Part shown: piece by piece, positions 16,643 through 25,727 of the stretch | Numbering within the stretch: position 1 is the first letter of the stretch | Layout: every line of letters begins with the position of its first letter | Source of the DNA: Streptomyces lydicus | GTDB lineage: Bacteria; Actinomycetota; Actinomycetes; Streptomycetales; Streptomycetaceae | Assembly (NCBI RefSeq): GCF_004125265.1 | Contig: NZ_RDTE01000003.1 | Location: forward strand, 4,278,001 to 4,342,000 | DNA length: 64,000 nucleotides | Direction of reading: 5' to 3' | The notes under the pieces: generated by a model | Database searches by the model: none | What the model saw: the letters and a program-made list of their open reading frames with translations, nothing else | What the model was told of the DNA's origin: nothing | Made by a program: the position numbers and the translations under genes

Positions 16643-17356
16643 ATGGAGCACTCCGCCGGCCCGCAGTACGCCCCGGTACGGTTCGCCGTGCCGGGGCCCC
16701 GGTCTGCCCTGTGGCGGTGGCTGCTGCGCACCGCCCGCCCGGCGGCCGCCCGCCGCGAAACACCGCACCCCGGCCACCCGGCCCGCCATCCCGCGTACGG
16801 CCAACCGGCAGATTTCGAGGCCTGGTTGCCGGACGAGGCCGTCCCCGCGCCACCCGCACCCCCCGAGCCTCGGCCGACGATCAGCGAGCTCTACCACGCC
16901 CACCGGCTGACCATGGTCCGGCTGGCCGTCCTGCTCGTCGACGACCGTGCCACCGCCGAGGACGTCGTCCAGGACGCGTTCGCCGCGCTCTACAAGCGGC
17001 ACGGCGAACAGCTCGGCGAGGTCGACAATGCGCTCGCCTATCTGCGTACCGCGGTCGTCAACGCCGCCCGCTCGGTGCTGCGGCGCCGGCGCACCGCACG
17101 CGGCTACACCCCGCCGTACGAAGCGGATGCACCGTCCGCCGAGGAGCGGATCGTGCTGGACGAGGAGCACCGCGAGGTGTTCGCCGCGCTGAGCGGGCTG
17201 ACCGCCCGCCGCCGGGAGGTGCTGGTCCTGCGCTACTGGGGCGATCTGACAGAGGCACAGATCGCGGCGACGCTGGGCATCAGCCGCGGCGCGGTGAAGT
17301 CGATCGCCAGCCGCGCACTGAACTCGCTGGAAAAGATCTTGGAGGAGCGGTCATGA
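16643..17356 (+). CDS. SigE-family RNA polymerase sigma factor
   Basis: 237 residues. Region 2 begins at about residue 78 (TISELYHAHRLTMVRLAVLL, DDRATAEDVVQDAFAALYKR) and region 4 is LSGLTARRREVLVLRYWGDL with the HTH TEAQIAATLGISRGAVKSIA. This is the SigE-like group of ECF-type factors in actinomycetes, normally ~170 residues. The 75-residue Pro/Ala-rich N-terminal extension is unusual. GAGGAA lies just upstream of the ATG. Its stop overlaps the start of the next gene (ATGA at 17353), which encodes a single-helix membrane protein that could be its anti-sigma partner. Confidence 0.85.
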   Translation: MEHSAGPQYAPVRFAVPGPRSALWRWLLRTARPAAARRETPHPGHPARHPAYGQPADFEAWLPDEAVPAPPAPPEPRPTISELYHAHRLTMVRLAVLLVDDRATAEDVVQDAFAALYKRHGEQLGEVDNALAYLRTAVVNAARSVLRRRRTARGYTPPYEADAPSAEERIVLDEEHREVFAALSGLTARRREVLVLRYWGDLTEAQIAATLGISRGAVKSIASRALNSLEKILEERS

Positions 17357-18045
17357 ACGGCCCCGGCACACGACCCGGTGGCGCCGGCGGCGGGCCCGGT
17401 GATGCCACGGGCGGCAGCGGCGGCCGGGGCGGAGGCGGTACGGGCCCCGGCCCTGGCCCCGACGGCGCCGCGCCCGGGCGTCCCGTGGAAGACCGGCTGC
17501 GCGGGGCCTTCGCCGCGCGCGCCGAGAGCATCGCCCTGAGGGACCTGCGGCCGGCCGCGCCCCCGGGCCCGCACACCCGCCGTGGCCGGCTGCCCGGCCC
17601 GATGCGGCCGTGGCTGCGCCGTTTCGGACTGCCGCTGGCAGCGGCCGCCGCGACCGCCGCCGTCGTGATCGGCTTTCTGACGGCCGCCCCCGGCGCCCCG
17701 GACCGGCCCCTGCCCGCAACCCCGCCGAGCCCGGTCGGCCCGGCACCGTCCCCGTCATCCCGTACGGGACCGTCCCCCGTCCCGTCCCCGAGCCACCCGT
17801 CGCGGGTCCCGCCCCGTACGGGCGGCCCCTCCCGCTCGGCCACGCCCAACGGGACACCGGTCCCGCCGCCGCACTCTTCCCCTACGGACACCCCCACCCC
17901 CCGGCCGCCGGCGGAGCCGGGCGGCGGCCCCGCGAGGACCACCGCGGCGCCCTCCACGCCCCCGTCGGCCACCCCCACCCCACGGGGCAGCACCCACGTA
18001 GCACCCGGCAGAGGCGGCACTTCCTCATCACCGCAGCCCGGTTGA
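17353..18045 (+). CDS. single-pass membrane protein, possible anti-sigma partner
   Basis: 230 residues: a Gly-rich N-terminus, a short helical stretch VEDRLRGAFAARAESIALRD, one transmembrane helix at about 96-112 (LPLAAAAATAAVVIGFLTA), and a long Pro/Ser/Thr-rich outer region. It overlaps the sigma gene by four bases. Topology and coupling match membrane anti-sigma factors of SigE-family operons, but no ZAS-type H-x3-C-x2-C motif is present. The role is inferred from position only. Confidence 0.6.
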   Translation: MNGPGTRPGGAGGGPGDATGGSGGRGGGGTGPGPGPDGAAPGRPVEDRLRGAFAARAESIALRDLRPAAPPGPHTRRGRLPGPMRPWLRRFGLPLAAAAATAAVVIGFLTAAPGAPDRPLPATPPSPVGPAPSPSSRTGPSPVPSPSHPSRVPPRTGGPSRSATPNGTPVPPPHSSPTDTPTPRPPAEPGGGPARTTAAPSTPPSATPTPRGSTHVAPGRGGTSSSPQPG

Positions 18046-18149
18046 GAACAAGGGGCCTAAACCCACGGCCCCCGTTAGCCGTGCGTTAGCAGATCACCAG
18101 CACCCGCGCCGAAGGTCGTGTACACGCCACCGTCCCGGGGGAGCTCCCT

Positions 18150-18782
18150 ATGCCGTCCACCGCCACCACCTGCCGGGCCACCACCCGCCGGGCCGCTGCC
18201 GCAGGTCTCCTCGTCGCCGCCGCGCTGACCCTGACCGCCGGCTGCCACGGCGCCCCGGGCAAGGGGGGCGAGGGCTCCGTCACGGCCTTCTCGCCGGCCC
18301 CCGCCCCACCCCTCCCGGACGGCGACAGCCCGCCCACGGGCCGGAACGGCCGGGTCGCCTGCACCCCCGAGATGCTCAGATTCCACGCCGGCGCACTGCC
18401 GCGACGGGACCGCCGCATGCTGCTGACGGTCACCAACTTCTCCCGCCGGACCTGCGACTTCGCCGCCCAGCGCTATCCGCTGCTGTGGTTCGGCAACGAC
18501 CGGCGGCCCGCCCTTCCCGCGATCGGGGCGAGCCGGCCGCTCACCACCGTCTCCCTGGCGCCAGACGACACGGCGTACGCCACGATCATCACCTCCGCCG
18601 CCGGCGAGCCGGGCGGCACGGGCCACCGCGGCCGGAAAATCTCCCAGTTCGGCGTCGCGCTGGCCGCCCGCGCCACCCCCACCCAGGTCGGCCTGGACGG
18701 CCGCACCCCCGTCCATGTCGACCCGCACACCGCCCGGGTCACCTACTGGCAGCCCTGCCTGGAGGCCGCCCGGAAGTGGTGA
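18150..18782 (+). CDS. DUF4232-type secreted lipoprotein
   Basis: 210 residues. A lipoprotein signal ends in the lipobox LTAGC (cysteine at about residue 32). A Pro-rich linker leads to a beta-sandwich reading CTPEMLRFHAGALPRRDRRM, LLTVTNFSRRTCDFAAQRYP and RVTYWQPCLEA. The ordered cysteines and the LTVTN-S-x-x-x-C pattern match DUF4232 domains of actinobacterial surface lipoproteins. Function unknown. It follows the sigma/membrane-protein pair by 104 bases; a short hairpin (18064-18083, CACGGC/GCCGTG) lies in that gap. Confidence 0.75.
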   Translation: MPSTATTCRATTRRAAAAGLLVAAALTLTAGCHGAPGKGGEGSVTAFSPAPAPPLPDGDSPPTGRNGRVACTPEMLRFHAGALPRRDRRMLLTVTNFSRRTCDFAAQRYPLLWFGNDRRPALPAIGASRPLTTVSLAPDDTAYATIITSAAGEPGGTGHRGRKISQFGVALAARATPTQVGLDGRTPVHVDPHTARVTYWQPCLEAARKW

Positions 18783-18927
18783 AGGACCGGTTCCGGACCG
18801 CGGCGAACGGGGCGGGCCCCGACCCCCGGGAGACACCCCGGGACACGCCGCGCGGGTAGCCCGTTCGGGTCGCATCCAGCCATATCCACCGGCCCACCCC
18901 TCCCCAATGATCCAAATTTGCCGCCAA

Positions 18928-19386
18928 TGATCCTTTTGCGTTGCTGCGGCATGGCTGCGCCCGGTGCCGCTCGCCCGGTAGGCTTTCCGTGTGATCTTCA
19001 AGCGCATCGGAAACGGCCGGCCGTACCCGGACCACGGCCGGGAGAGCACCCGCCAGTGGGCGGACGTCGCCCCGCGCCCGGTGCGCCTCGACCAGTTGGT
19101 GACGACCAAGCAGCAGCTCGATCTCGAAACGCTGCTCGCCGAGGACTCGACGTTCTACGGCGACCTCTTCGCGCACGTCGTGAAGTGGGAGGGCGACCTC
19201 TATCTGGAGGACGGGCTGCACCGCGCGGTCCGCGCGGCGCTCCAGCAGCGCCAGGTGCTGCACGCCCGCGTGCTCGAACTGGGCTGACGCACCACCTCCC
19301 CGGCCGACCGGCCAATCGGCCGGAAAACCCCCTTTACCGCTCGGTGCCGCCCAACCCACCCTGCCCGAATTGATCCTTTTGGGTTG
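18928..19386. repeat. TGATCCTTTTGSGTTG element upstream of two genes
   Basis: The 16-base word TGATCCTTTTGCGTTG (18928-18943) recurs as TGATCCTTTTGGGTTG (19371-19386). A partial third copy, CAATGATCC, is at 18905-18913 next to CAATGATCC at 18925-18933. The copies lie 48 and 64 bases before the next start codons (18991 and 19450), in sequence poorer in G+C than its surroundings. They may be a shared activator site or promoter part. Confidence 0.5.
18991..19287 (+). CDS. conserved small actinobacterial protein (function unknown)
   Basis: 98 residues from GTG, beginning MIFKRIGNGRPYPDHGREST. Charged, with a helical middle (RLDQLVTTKQQLDLETLLAE) and a terminal YLEDGLHRAVRAALQQRQVL. I recall near-identical proteins across Streptomyces, sometimes labelled VapB-like antitoxin, but no toxin gene is adjacent, so that label is doubtful. 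A TAGGCT hexamer (18979-18984) ends six bases before the GTG, so the transcript may be leaderless. It precedes the LytR_C gene and is part of the conserved upp neighbourhood. Confidence 0.75.
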   Translation: MIFKRIGNGRPYPDHGRESTRQWADVAPRPVRLDQLVTTKQQLDLETLLAEDSTFYGDLFAHVVKWEGDLYLEDGLHRAVRAALQQRQVLHARVLELG

Positions 19387-19449
19387 GCTCTCGCACGACG
19401 CGTTGATCATCTAGTAGGCACGGCGTGCCCACCGCACTACGCTGCGCCC

Positions 19450-20097
19450 ATGAGCATGCTGACGCCCCCAGGGATGGGCGGTAAGAAGTACCGCATCACG
19501 GGCGACAGGTATCCGCGGATGCGCCGTCCCCGCCACCGTCGCCGGATCGTCCTCACCGTCGTCGCCACGGCCTGCGCCCTCGGTCTGGCCGGCTGGGGGA
19601 CCCTGCAGCTCATCGACGTCTTCGGCGGCCGTGGCAACACCGCCCAGGCCTCCCCGGGCACAGCGCACTGCCGCGACCACGGCAAGACGGACACCGCACA
19701 GGCCAGGAACGCCGCACGGAAACTGCCCGCGCCCGGCTCGCTGACCGTCAACGTCTTCAACGCCACCCCGCGCTCCGGCCTCGCCAAGCGCACCGCCGAC
19801 GAGCTCCAGAAGCGCGGCTTCAAAGTCGGCAGGGTGGGCAACGCCCCCGCCGCCTACGACAAGAAGGTCAAGGGCTCCGGGATACTGCTCGGCCCCGAGG
19901 ATGCCGACGGGCCGCTGAAGGTTCTGGCCACCCAGCTCACCGGCGCTCAGCGCAAGACCGACGGCCGCAAGGGCACCGACCTCGACCTGATCATCGGTGA
20001 CACCTTCAAGGAACTGACCACCCAGCAGAACGCCGCGAAGTCCCTGGCCCTGCTGAACCGCCCGTCCCCGGCCCCCGCCGCCGACGCCAAGTGCTGA
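19450..20097 (+). CDS. LytR C-terminal domain membrane protein
   Basis: 215 residues. A basic N-terminus (RMRRPRHRRR) is followed by one transmembrane helix at about 33-52, a linker, and a LytR_C domain with TVNVFNATPRSGLAKRTADE and LQKRGFKVGRVGN, the SPOR-like beta-alpha pattern of the family. It should sit outside the membrane and may bind peptidoglycan or wall polymers. No phosphotransferase (LCP) catalytic domain is present. TACGCT at 19438-19443, seven bases before the ATG, suggests a leaderless transcript. It converges on upp, with a strong terminator between. Confidence 0.85.
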   Translation: MSMLTPPGMGGKKYRITGDRYPRMRRPRHRRRIVLTVVATACALGLAGWGTLQLIDVFGGRGNTAQASPGTAHCRDHGKTDTAQARNAARKLPAPGSLTVNVFNATPRSGLAKRTADELQKRGFKVGRVGNAPAAYDKKVKGSGILLGPEDADGPLKVLATQLTGAQRKTDGRKGTDLDLIIGDTFKELTTQQNAAKSLALLNRPSPAPAADAKC

Positions 20098-20109
20098 CCG
20101 CACGCACAC

Positions 20110-20140
20110 GGGCCCCGCACCAACCCGTGGTGCGGGGCCC
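20110..20140. terminator. bidirectional rho-independent-like terminator
   Basis: Perfect 13-base arms GGGCCCCGCACCA (20110-20122) and TGGTGCGGGGCCC (20128-20140) with the loop ACCCG. It serves the convergent LytR_C and upp genes. Confidence 0.85.
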
Positions 20141-20173
20141 GGCCGTTGATCAGTCGGGAAAGCGGTAGCTCCG

Positions 20174-20809
20174 TCAGCCGGCCGTGCCGTACATCCGGTC
20201 GCCCGCGTCGCCGAGGCCCGGCACGATGTAGCGGTCCTCGTTCAGCCGCTCGTCGACCGCCGCGGTGACCACCGTCACCGGCGCGCCGGCCAGCTCCTTC
20301 TCCATGACCGCGACGCCCTCCGGCGCGGCCAGCAGGCAGATCGCGGTGACATCGTCCGCGCCGCGCTGGATCAGCTCATTGATCGCCGCGACCAGCGTGC
20401 CGCCCGTGGCGAGCATCGGGTCGACGATGTACACCTGACGGCCCGAGAGGTCATCGGGCATCCGCGTGGCGTACGTGTGCGCCTCGTAGGTCTCCTCGTT
20501 GCGGACCATGCCCATGAAGCCGACCTCGGCGGTGGGCAGCAGCCGCACCATGCCGTCCAGCATGCCCAGACCGGCGCGCAGGATCGGCACGACCAGGGGG
20601 CGCGGGTGCGACAGCCGCACACCGGTGGTCGCCGTCACCGGTGTCTCGATGCCGACCTGCTCGGTGCGCACATCACGGGTGGCCTCGTAGGCGAGCAGGG
20701 TGACCAGCTCGTCGGCGAGCCGCCGGAAGGTGGGGGAATCGGTGCGCTTGTCGCGCAGCGTGGTGAGTTTGTGCGCCACCAGCGGGTGGTCGACGACGTG
20801 GATCCGCAT
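20174..20809 (-). CDS. upp: uracil phosphoribosyltransferase
   Basis: 211 residues, the standard length. It converts uracil and PRPP to UMP in pyrimidine salvage. The PRPP-binding signature [20 protein letters not shown] and the flexible-loop [18 protein letters not shown] are intact, as is the uracil-site C-terminus [19 protein letters not shown]. The start [15 protein letters not shown] is the usual N-terminus; the reading frame continues open upstream for hundreds of codons without homology. It is divergent from a small conserved gene at 20918 and shares a terminator with the LytR_C gene. Confidence 0.97.
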   Translation of the reverse strand: MRIHVVDHPLVAHKLTTLRDKRTDSPTFRRLADELVTLLAYEATRDVRTEQVGIETPVTATTGVRLSHPRPLVVPILRAGLGMLDGMVRLLPTAEVGFMGMVRNEETYEAHTYATRMPDDLSGRQVYIVDPMLATGGTLVAAINELIQRGADDVTAICLLAAPEGVAVMEKELAGAPVTVVTAAVDERLNEDRYIVPGLGDAGDRMYGTAG

Positions 20810-20917
20810 GACATCGACACTAACCGAGCCGGAAGGCCGCGGCGCCCGCCGTGCGGCACCGGCCGCCGCGCACGGCATCGGAGTGTGGTCGGCATCAAAC
20901 CACCGAAAGGAGGGAAA

Positions 20918-21202
20918 GTGGGCACGTACGCCCGATCGGCCGTCCTGCCCTCGGGCGAAGTCCTCGCCCGAGGTGGTGTGCGCGTGCCCGACCACAAGCG
21001 GACCGATGACCCGGACAACGCTGCCCTCGGCACCGGGGGCGCGGCCCCGGACGCCGGGGCTCAGGCGGCGCGCCGACGGCGCCGCGCACAATTTCTGTGG
21101 GAACTGCACGAGGCCAAGGAGCTGCGGAACCGCGTACAGCCGCGCCGCGCACGGGCCGAACGGATGCGCCAGGCCCTGCGGATGCGCACATTCCGCTGGT
21201 AG
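20918..21202 (+). CDS. small basic conserved protein (function unknown)
   Basis: 94 residues from GTG, starting [20 protein letters not shown] and ending in a strongly basic helix ([33 protein letters not shown]). The ribosome-binding site AAAGGAGGG at 20906-20914 is excellent and fixes the start. The high arginine content of the C-terminal half would suit nucleic-acid or ribosome binding; this is inference. It lies between upp and the tadA pair in a conserved block. I do not recognise a named family. Confidence 0.75.
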   Translation: MGTYARSAVLPSGEVLARGGVRVPDHKRTDDPDNAALGTGGAAPDAGAQAARRRRRAQFLWELHEAKELRNRVQPRRARAERMRQALRMRTFRW

Positions 21203-21413
21203 CGGAGGCCATTCCGCCGGTAGCGAACCACCTCCTCGCCCCCGCCCGCACTGCGGCACGTGAGCGACATCTCTCACAACCTCCGCACGACGCAGCGTCG
21301 AAGACCCCGCGCGAACGCGTTGTTTCTGCCACGATTCCGAAAGGGGCGGGACCAACGGCGTGCAGCGCCGCCCCGCCCGACCCGGCACGCCTATGACCAG
21401 TGGGAGAGTCACG

Positions 21414-22611
<1,198 letters not shown>

Positions 22612-22690
22612 GCGGTGTCCCGCCCCCGCGCCGGCCCCTCTCCGGAATCCGATTTCGGCGCACGGCCCCCCTTGGGCTAAGCTCTCTCTC

Positions 22691-22777
22691 GGTAGCGTGT
22701 CCGAGCGGCCGAAGGAGCGCGCCTCGAAAGCGCGTGAGGGGGCAACTCCTCCGTGGGTTCAAATCCCACCGCTACCG
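22691..22777 (+). tRNA. tRNA-Ser(CGA)
   Basis: An 87-base type II tRNA. The acceptor GGTAGCG pairs with CGCTACC, the anticodon stem is CGCGC/GCGCG and the loop CTCGAAA gives anticodon CGA at 22725-22727. A long variable arm follows and the T-loop is GGTTCAAATCC. Discriminator G at 22777; CCA is not encoded. It reads UCG. Confidence 0.96.
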
Positions 22778-22787
22778 CTCAGAGGGC

Positions 22788-22819
22788 GAGGGCCCCGATC
22801 CCCAGGGATCGGGGCCCTC
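22788..22819 (+). terminator. terminator of tRNA-Ser(CGA)
   Basis: Fifteen-base arms GAGGGCCCCGATCCC (22788-22802) and GGGATCGGGGCCCTC (22805-22819) with a two-base gap, 10 bases after the tRNA. Confidence 0.85.
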
Positions 22820-22943
22820 GTCATGTTCGGGGTCCGCCCCGCGGCGCGGCCGGTGCGGATGCCGCGGCGGGCGCGGAGCCCCCTCACCACGGTCCGGCCC
22901 TCGGCGAGCGGCAGGCGACGCCGGCCGATGCCGGTTACTTCGT

Positions 22944-23678
22944 CTACTTCTTCACGGCCAGGGCGACGCCCAGCATGCGGGCGAACACCCCGACCATGGT
23001 CACGTCGTCCTGGTGCAGATCCCCCGGCCGGAGACCGTCGACGGCCAGAACTCCGAAGGATTCGTCCCCGGCCGTCACGGCACAGGCGATATAGGTCTTG
23101 TAGCTGTCGCTGTCGGGCTTTAACGCATCGGGTAAGAGATCCACATTTTCCACGAACGTACTGGTGCCGTCGTCGAGCAGCTTCAGGAGCTCCTTACCGC
23201 GGAGGTCCGTCTCCCGGAATGTCGTCACGGGTGCCACATTCCGGCCCGACCAGAGACTGTTACGGCATTTCACCTCGCGCTGCCCGGCCGGAGTACCGGG
23301 AACCTGTTCCAGAAAACAGGCCCGTACATCCTGAGGGCCGATCAGTGAAGCGGTGAGCGAGACGATGGCCTGCTTGGTCTGCTGCTGCAGTGCATTTCGT
23401 TCGGCTTTTGTCGGACTCGAAACAATCTGACCGAGGTTGGACGCAAGAGGAACGAGCACATCCTCGAAAGCCCGCCGCTGGTTCTTCGTCGCCGCCTTCG
23501 CGGCTTCGTTCGCCGTGGTGACCCGACGGCTGGCCAGCCAGACCGTGGCCACCGTGGCCACGCTCCCGACCCCAGTGATCACCCAGAACAGCCAGGTGGC
23601 CATGTCCAGCCCGATGACCATCTGAGCCACATACGCCAGAACCGCCAGCGCACCGGCGGAAAACGCACCCCACCCCAT
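22944..23678 (-). CDS. membrane protein with GAF-like sensor domain
   Basis: 244 residues. Two hydrophobic helices near residues 6-22 and 26-46 (FSAGALAVLAYVAQMVIGLD, LFWVITGVGSVATVATVWLA) are followed by a helical linker and a C-terminal GAF-like fold (DSYKTYIACAVTAGDESFGV, LAVDGLRPGDLHQDDVTMVG). No kinase or cyclase output domain is attached, so it may signal through a partner. Start 23678 has GGGAGGGG nicely upstream. Base composition is slightly less G+C-rich than neighbours. It is divergent from a 71-residue gene; the pair could be a small accessory unit. Confidence 0.65.
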   Translation of the reverse strand: MGWGAFSAGALAVLAYVAQMVIGLDMATWLFWVITGVGSVATVATVWLASRRVTTANEAAKAATKNQRRAFEDVLVPLASNLGQIVSSPTKAERNALQQQTKQAIVSLTASLIGPQDVRACFLEQVPGTPAGQREVKCRNSLWSGRNVAPVTTFRETDLRGKELLKLLDDGTSTFVENVDLLPDALKPDSDSYKTYIACAVTAGDESFGVLAVDGLRPGDLHQDDVTMVGVFARMLGVALAVKK

Positions 23679-24015
23679 ATGCAACCCCTCCCCTGTCCCC
23701 AACCCCAGGCTGCTTGCGCTGTCACGCACGATACACACAGAGTAGTCTCATCGGGCGAAATTCGTTTATCTCAGGGTTGATTCGGGTACTCCTGAGCTAG
23801 TGTGTGATGCCGGATAAAGGCGATGTGCTCGACATACGGTGGGTGCACGTCGGGAGGGGGTCGCTCATGATCGCGAGCGGCCAGTGGTAGCGATCTCGCC
23901 GCGAAAAAGATCGGCAGCCCACGGCGGGTGTTCACCTCGGGGGTTAGGGACGGAACTCATGCCCGACCGCCGCGACAAACGCACACGCGATGCAGAATCC
24001 TGGGGGGATTCAGTC
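23679..24015. other. low-G+C divergent intergenic region
   Basis: 337 bases without a convincing gene. The stretch 23720-23830 is the AT-richest in the neighbourhood and carries TTGATT (at about 23779) followed after 15 bases by TAGTGT, a plausible but short-spaced forward promoter. An in-frame upstream ATG at 23959 exists for the 24016 gene, but its ribosome-binding site is poorer. Confidence 0.4.
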
Positions 24016-24231
24016 ATGAGTACGACTGCAGGTGTCTGGAACGGCGTGGCCTTAGAAACAGACCCGCGCATCGGGGAGTTTCAAGCAGATCCCGCTGCGT
24101 ATATGGAGCAGCGTGCCGGCGCATTGCGTTCAGGTGACCTGGCGCAGGAACAGGCCCGCATCCTCAAGCAGAAGAACCAGTCCCTTCGGCTGACGCTGAA
24201 GACATTCCTGGGGCTTCTCCGCGGCAAGTGA
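24016..24231 (+). CDS. small hypothetical protein
   Basis: 71 residues starting MSTTAGVWNGVALETDPRIG. The C-terminal half is a basic amphipathic helix (ARILKQKNQSLRLTLKTFLG, LLRGK). No signal peptide or transmembrane helix is seen. GGGGGGA ten bases upstream supports ATG 24016. It is divergent from the GAF-like membrane protein. Function unknown; the charge pattern might suit membrane-surface or protein binding. Confidence 0.55.
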   Translation: MSTTAGVWNGVALETDPRIGEFQADPAAYMEQRAGALRSGDLAQEQARILKQKNQSLRLTLKTFLGLLRGK

Positions 24232-24374
24232 GGCAGCCAGGACCGTAGTCGGCCGGCGCTGCGGCCGGCCAGGGCTGTGGTCGGATCAGCCTGTAATTGG
24301 TCAGCCTGGGGCCGGAGCGGAATCCGGCAGCGCCGGAACACCGGCGGCCCGCGGCACGGCGGACACAGCACAAA

Positions 24375-24404
24375 GCGGCGCGCCCGTCGAAACGGACGCG
24401 CCGC
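24375..24404 (-). terminator. hairpin after the reverse gene 24432-24920
   Basis: GCGGCGCG...CGCGCCGC stem at 24375-24404 with a GAAA-containing loop, 27 bases beyond the stop of the reverse gene. Bases 24232-24374 hold only degenerate GCCGGCC-type repeats. Confidence 0.6.
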
Positions 24405-24431
24405 GTGGCCTTGTCGGCCCGTGGGGAATGA

Positions 24432-24920
24432 CTAGTCGTTGCGCCGGTTGCGCGCCGCGCGGCGGAAGAAGCGCACGATCAGCCAGATCACCAGGATCAC
24501 AACGACGAGGAAGAGAACGAACAGCACGATCAGGAAGATGCCGAGCTTCTTGAAGAAGCCGCCCTTCTTCTTCGCCTTCGACTTCCACTTCGACGTCTTG
24601 GACTTCTTGGCCTTGAAGACCGTCTTGAGCGGGGCCGAGTGGTGCGCGCTGTGGTGGCGGTAGACAGCGGACCGTGCGGGCGCGGCAGCGAGCCGGGAGG
24701 CATCGGCGCTCCGGTCCGGTGCGCTCGCGGTGGCCGCCGCCCGGGTGCCGTCGACCGCGTCGCGGCCCGCCGCCGTGGCCGGTGCGACGGCCGCGGCCAG
24801 CAGGCCGGCCAGCAGCGCCAGCACGACGGCCGGCCGGCGCCGCGCCGGCAGCGACCGGGGAGCCGGCCGGGCTGCCGCGACGGACGAATCGGGCTCACGC
24901 GGTACGGAGTTCATGGGCAT
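24432..24920 (-). CDS. two-helix membrane protein with Lys-rich segment
   Basis: 162 residues. A first hydrophobic segment at about 31-51 (PAVVLALLAGLLAAAVAPAT) reads as a signal peptide or anchor. A middle region ends in a Lys-rich stretch (KAKKSKTSKWKSKAKKKGGF), then a strong C-terminal helix (LGIFLIVLFVLFLVVVILVI) and a basic tail RFFRRAARNRRND. AAGGGGGAAG eight bases before the ATG sets the start. The family is not recognised. The stop lies just before a hairpin terminator. Separate from the DUF2127-type gene upstream by 27 bases, so probably co-transcribed with it. Confidence 0.6.
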   Translation of the reverse strand: MPMNSVPREPDSSVAAARPAPRSLPARRRPAVVLALLAGLLAAAVAPATAAGRDAVDGTRAAATASAPDRSADASRLAAAPARSAVYRHHSAHHSAPLKTVFKAKKSKTSKWKSKAKKKGGFFKKLGIFLIVLFVLFLVVVILVIWLIVRFFRRAARNRRND

Positions 24921-24947
24921 TCTTCGCTTCCCCCTTGGATCGAGCGT

Positions 24948-25727
24948 TCAGCCATTATGGGCGGTGACGGACACTCCGGCGGAGGTCTCGACCTCCAGGA
25001 GAGAGGCGCTGTGCCGCTCCTCGTCGAAGGCCGCGCGGCCGCCGCGCAGCCCGAAGAGCCGCTTGGTGAGCAGGATGTAGAGCACCGCCAGGATGTTGAT
25101 CACCAGCGTGGCGATCTTGAGCCAGCTGACCTTCTCGGTCAGCTCGTAGATCTCCAGCGGCAGGAAGGCCGCCGTCGCCACCACCGTCAGGTACTCCGCC
25201 CACCGCTTGGCGCGCCAGAGGCCGACGCCCTCGACGATCTCCACCAGGGCGTACGCCAGCAGCAGCCCGGCCACCAGCATCAAGGTGGAGTGGCGGTAGC
25301 CGAAGGTCTTCTGGATGGTGCCGACGACCGGCGACTGGTCCAGGTCGTAGTGGAAGTGCCGGGCCACCGGGCGGAGCACGGCGATGTACTCGTCGAAGAA
25401 CCGGCGGACAGCGTCCTTGCGGTTGCTGAACTGCCATACGCCGACCGCGGCCAGCACGATGAACACGCCGCGCACCGCACGCTCGACGGCCAGGAACCGC
25501 AGGATGAACAGGTCGCGCAGGACCTTGCCCCGCGGGACCAGCGGGGCATCGGCGGCCGGGCCGGAGCCGTGCGGGTCGCCGAGGGCGAAGTCGCCGCAGC
25601 GCAGACAGCGCCAGGCCTCGCCGAGAGCGGTATCCGCGCGCAGTTTGTCCCGGAGGTGTTCCTCGTGCGGGAGGTAGGTGATGTGCCCGCGGCGCGCGCA
25701 GGTACGCCGGTCCCAGTCGATCTTCAT
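24948..25727 (-). CDS. DUF2127-type integral membrane protein
   Basis: 259 residues. An N-terminal zinc-ribbon-like part (CARRGHITYL and WRCLRCGDFALGD) precedes four hydrophobic helices (VRGVFIVLAAVGVWQF, LMLVAGLLLAYALVEIVEGV, YLTVVATAAFLPLEIYELTE, ATLVINILAVLYILLTKRLF). The GLWRAKRWAEYLTVVATAAF motif is characteristic of DUF2127 proteins. Function of the family is not established. The ATG at 25727 has only a weak upstream site; earlier in-frame codons lie in repetitive DNA. It is followed after 27 bases by another membrane protein gene on the same strand. Confidence 0.75.
   Translation of the reverse strand: MKIDWDRRTCARRGHITYLPHEEHLRDKLRADTALGEAWRCLRCGDFALGDPHGSGPAADAPLVPRGKVLRDLFILRFLAVERAVRGVFIVLAAVGVWQFSNRKDAVRRFFDEYIAVLRPVARHFHYDLDQSPVVGTIQKTFGYRHSTLMLVAGLLLAYALVEIVEGVGLWRAKRWAEYLTVVATAAFLPLEIYELTEKVSWLKIATLVINILAVLYILLTKRLFGLRGGRAAFDEERHSASLLEVETSAGVSVTAHNG

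Noticed and set aside
18991-19287. VapB-like antitoxin of a toxin-antitoxin pair
   Set aside because: No PIN-domain toxin gene lies beside it and the DNA-binding motif is not evident, so no toxin-antitoxin system is claimed.
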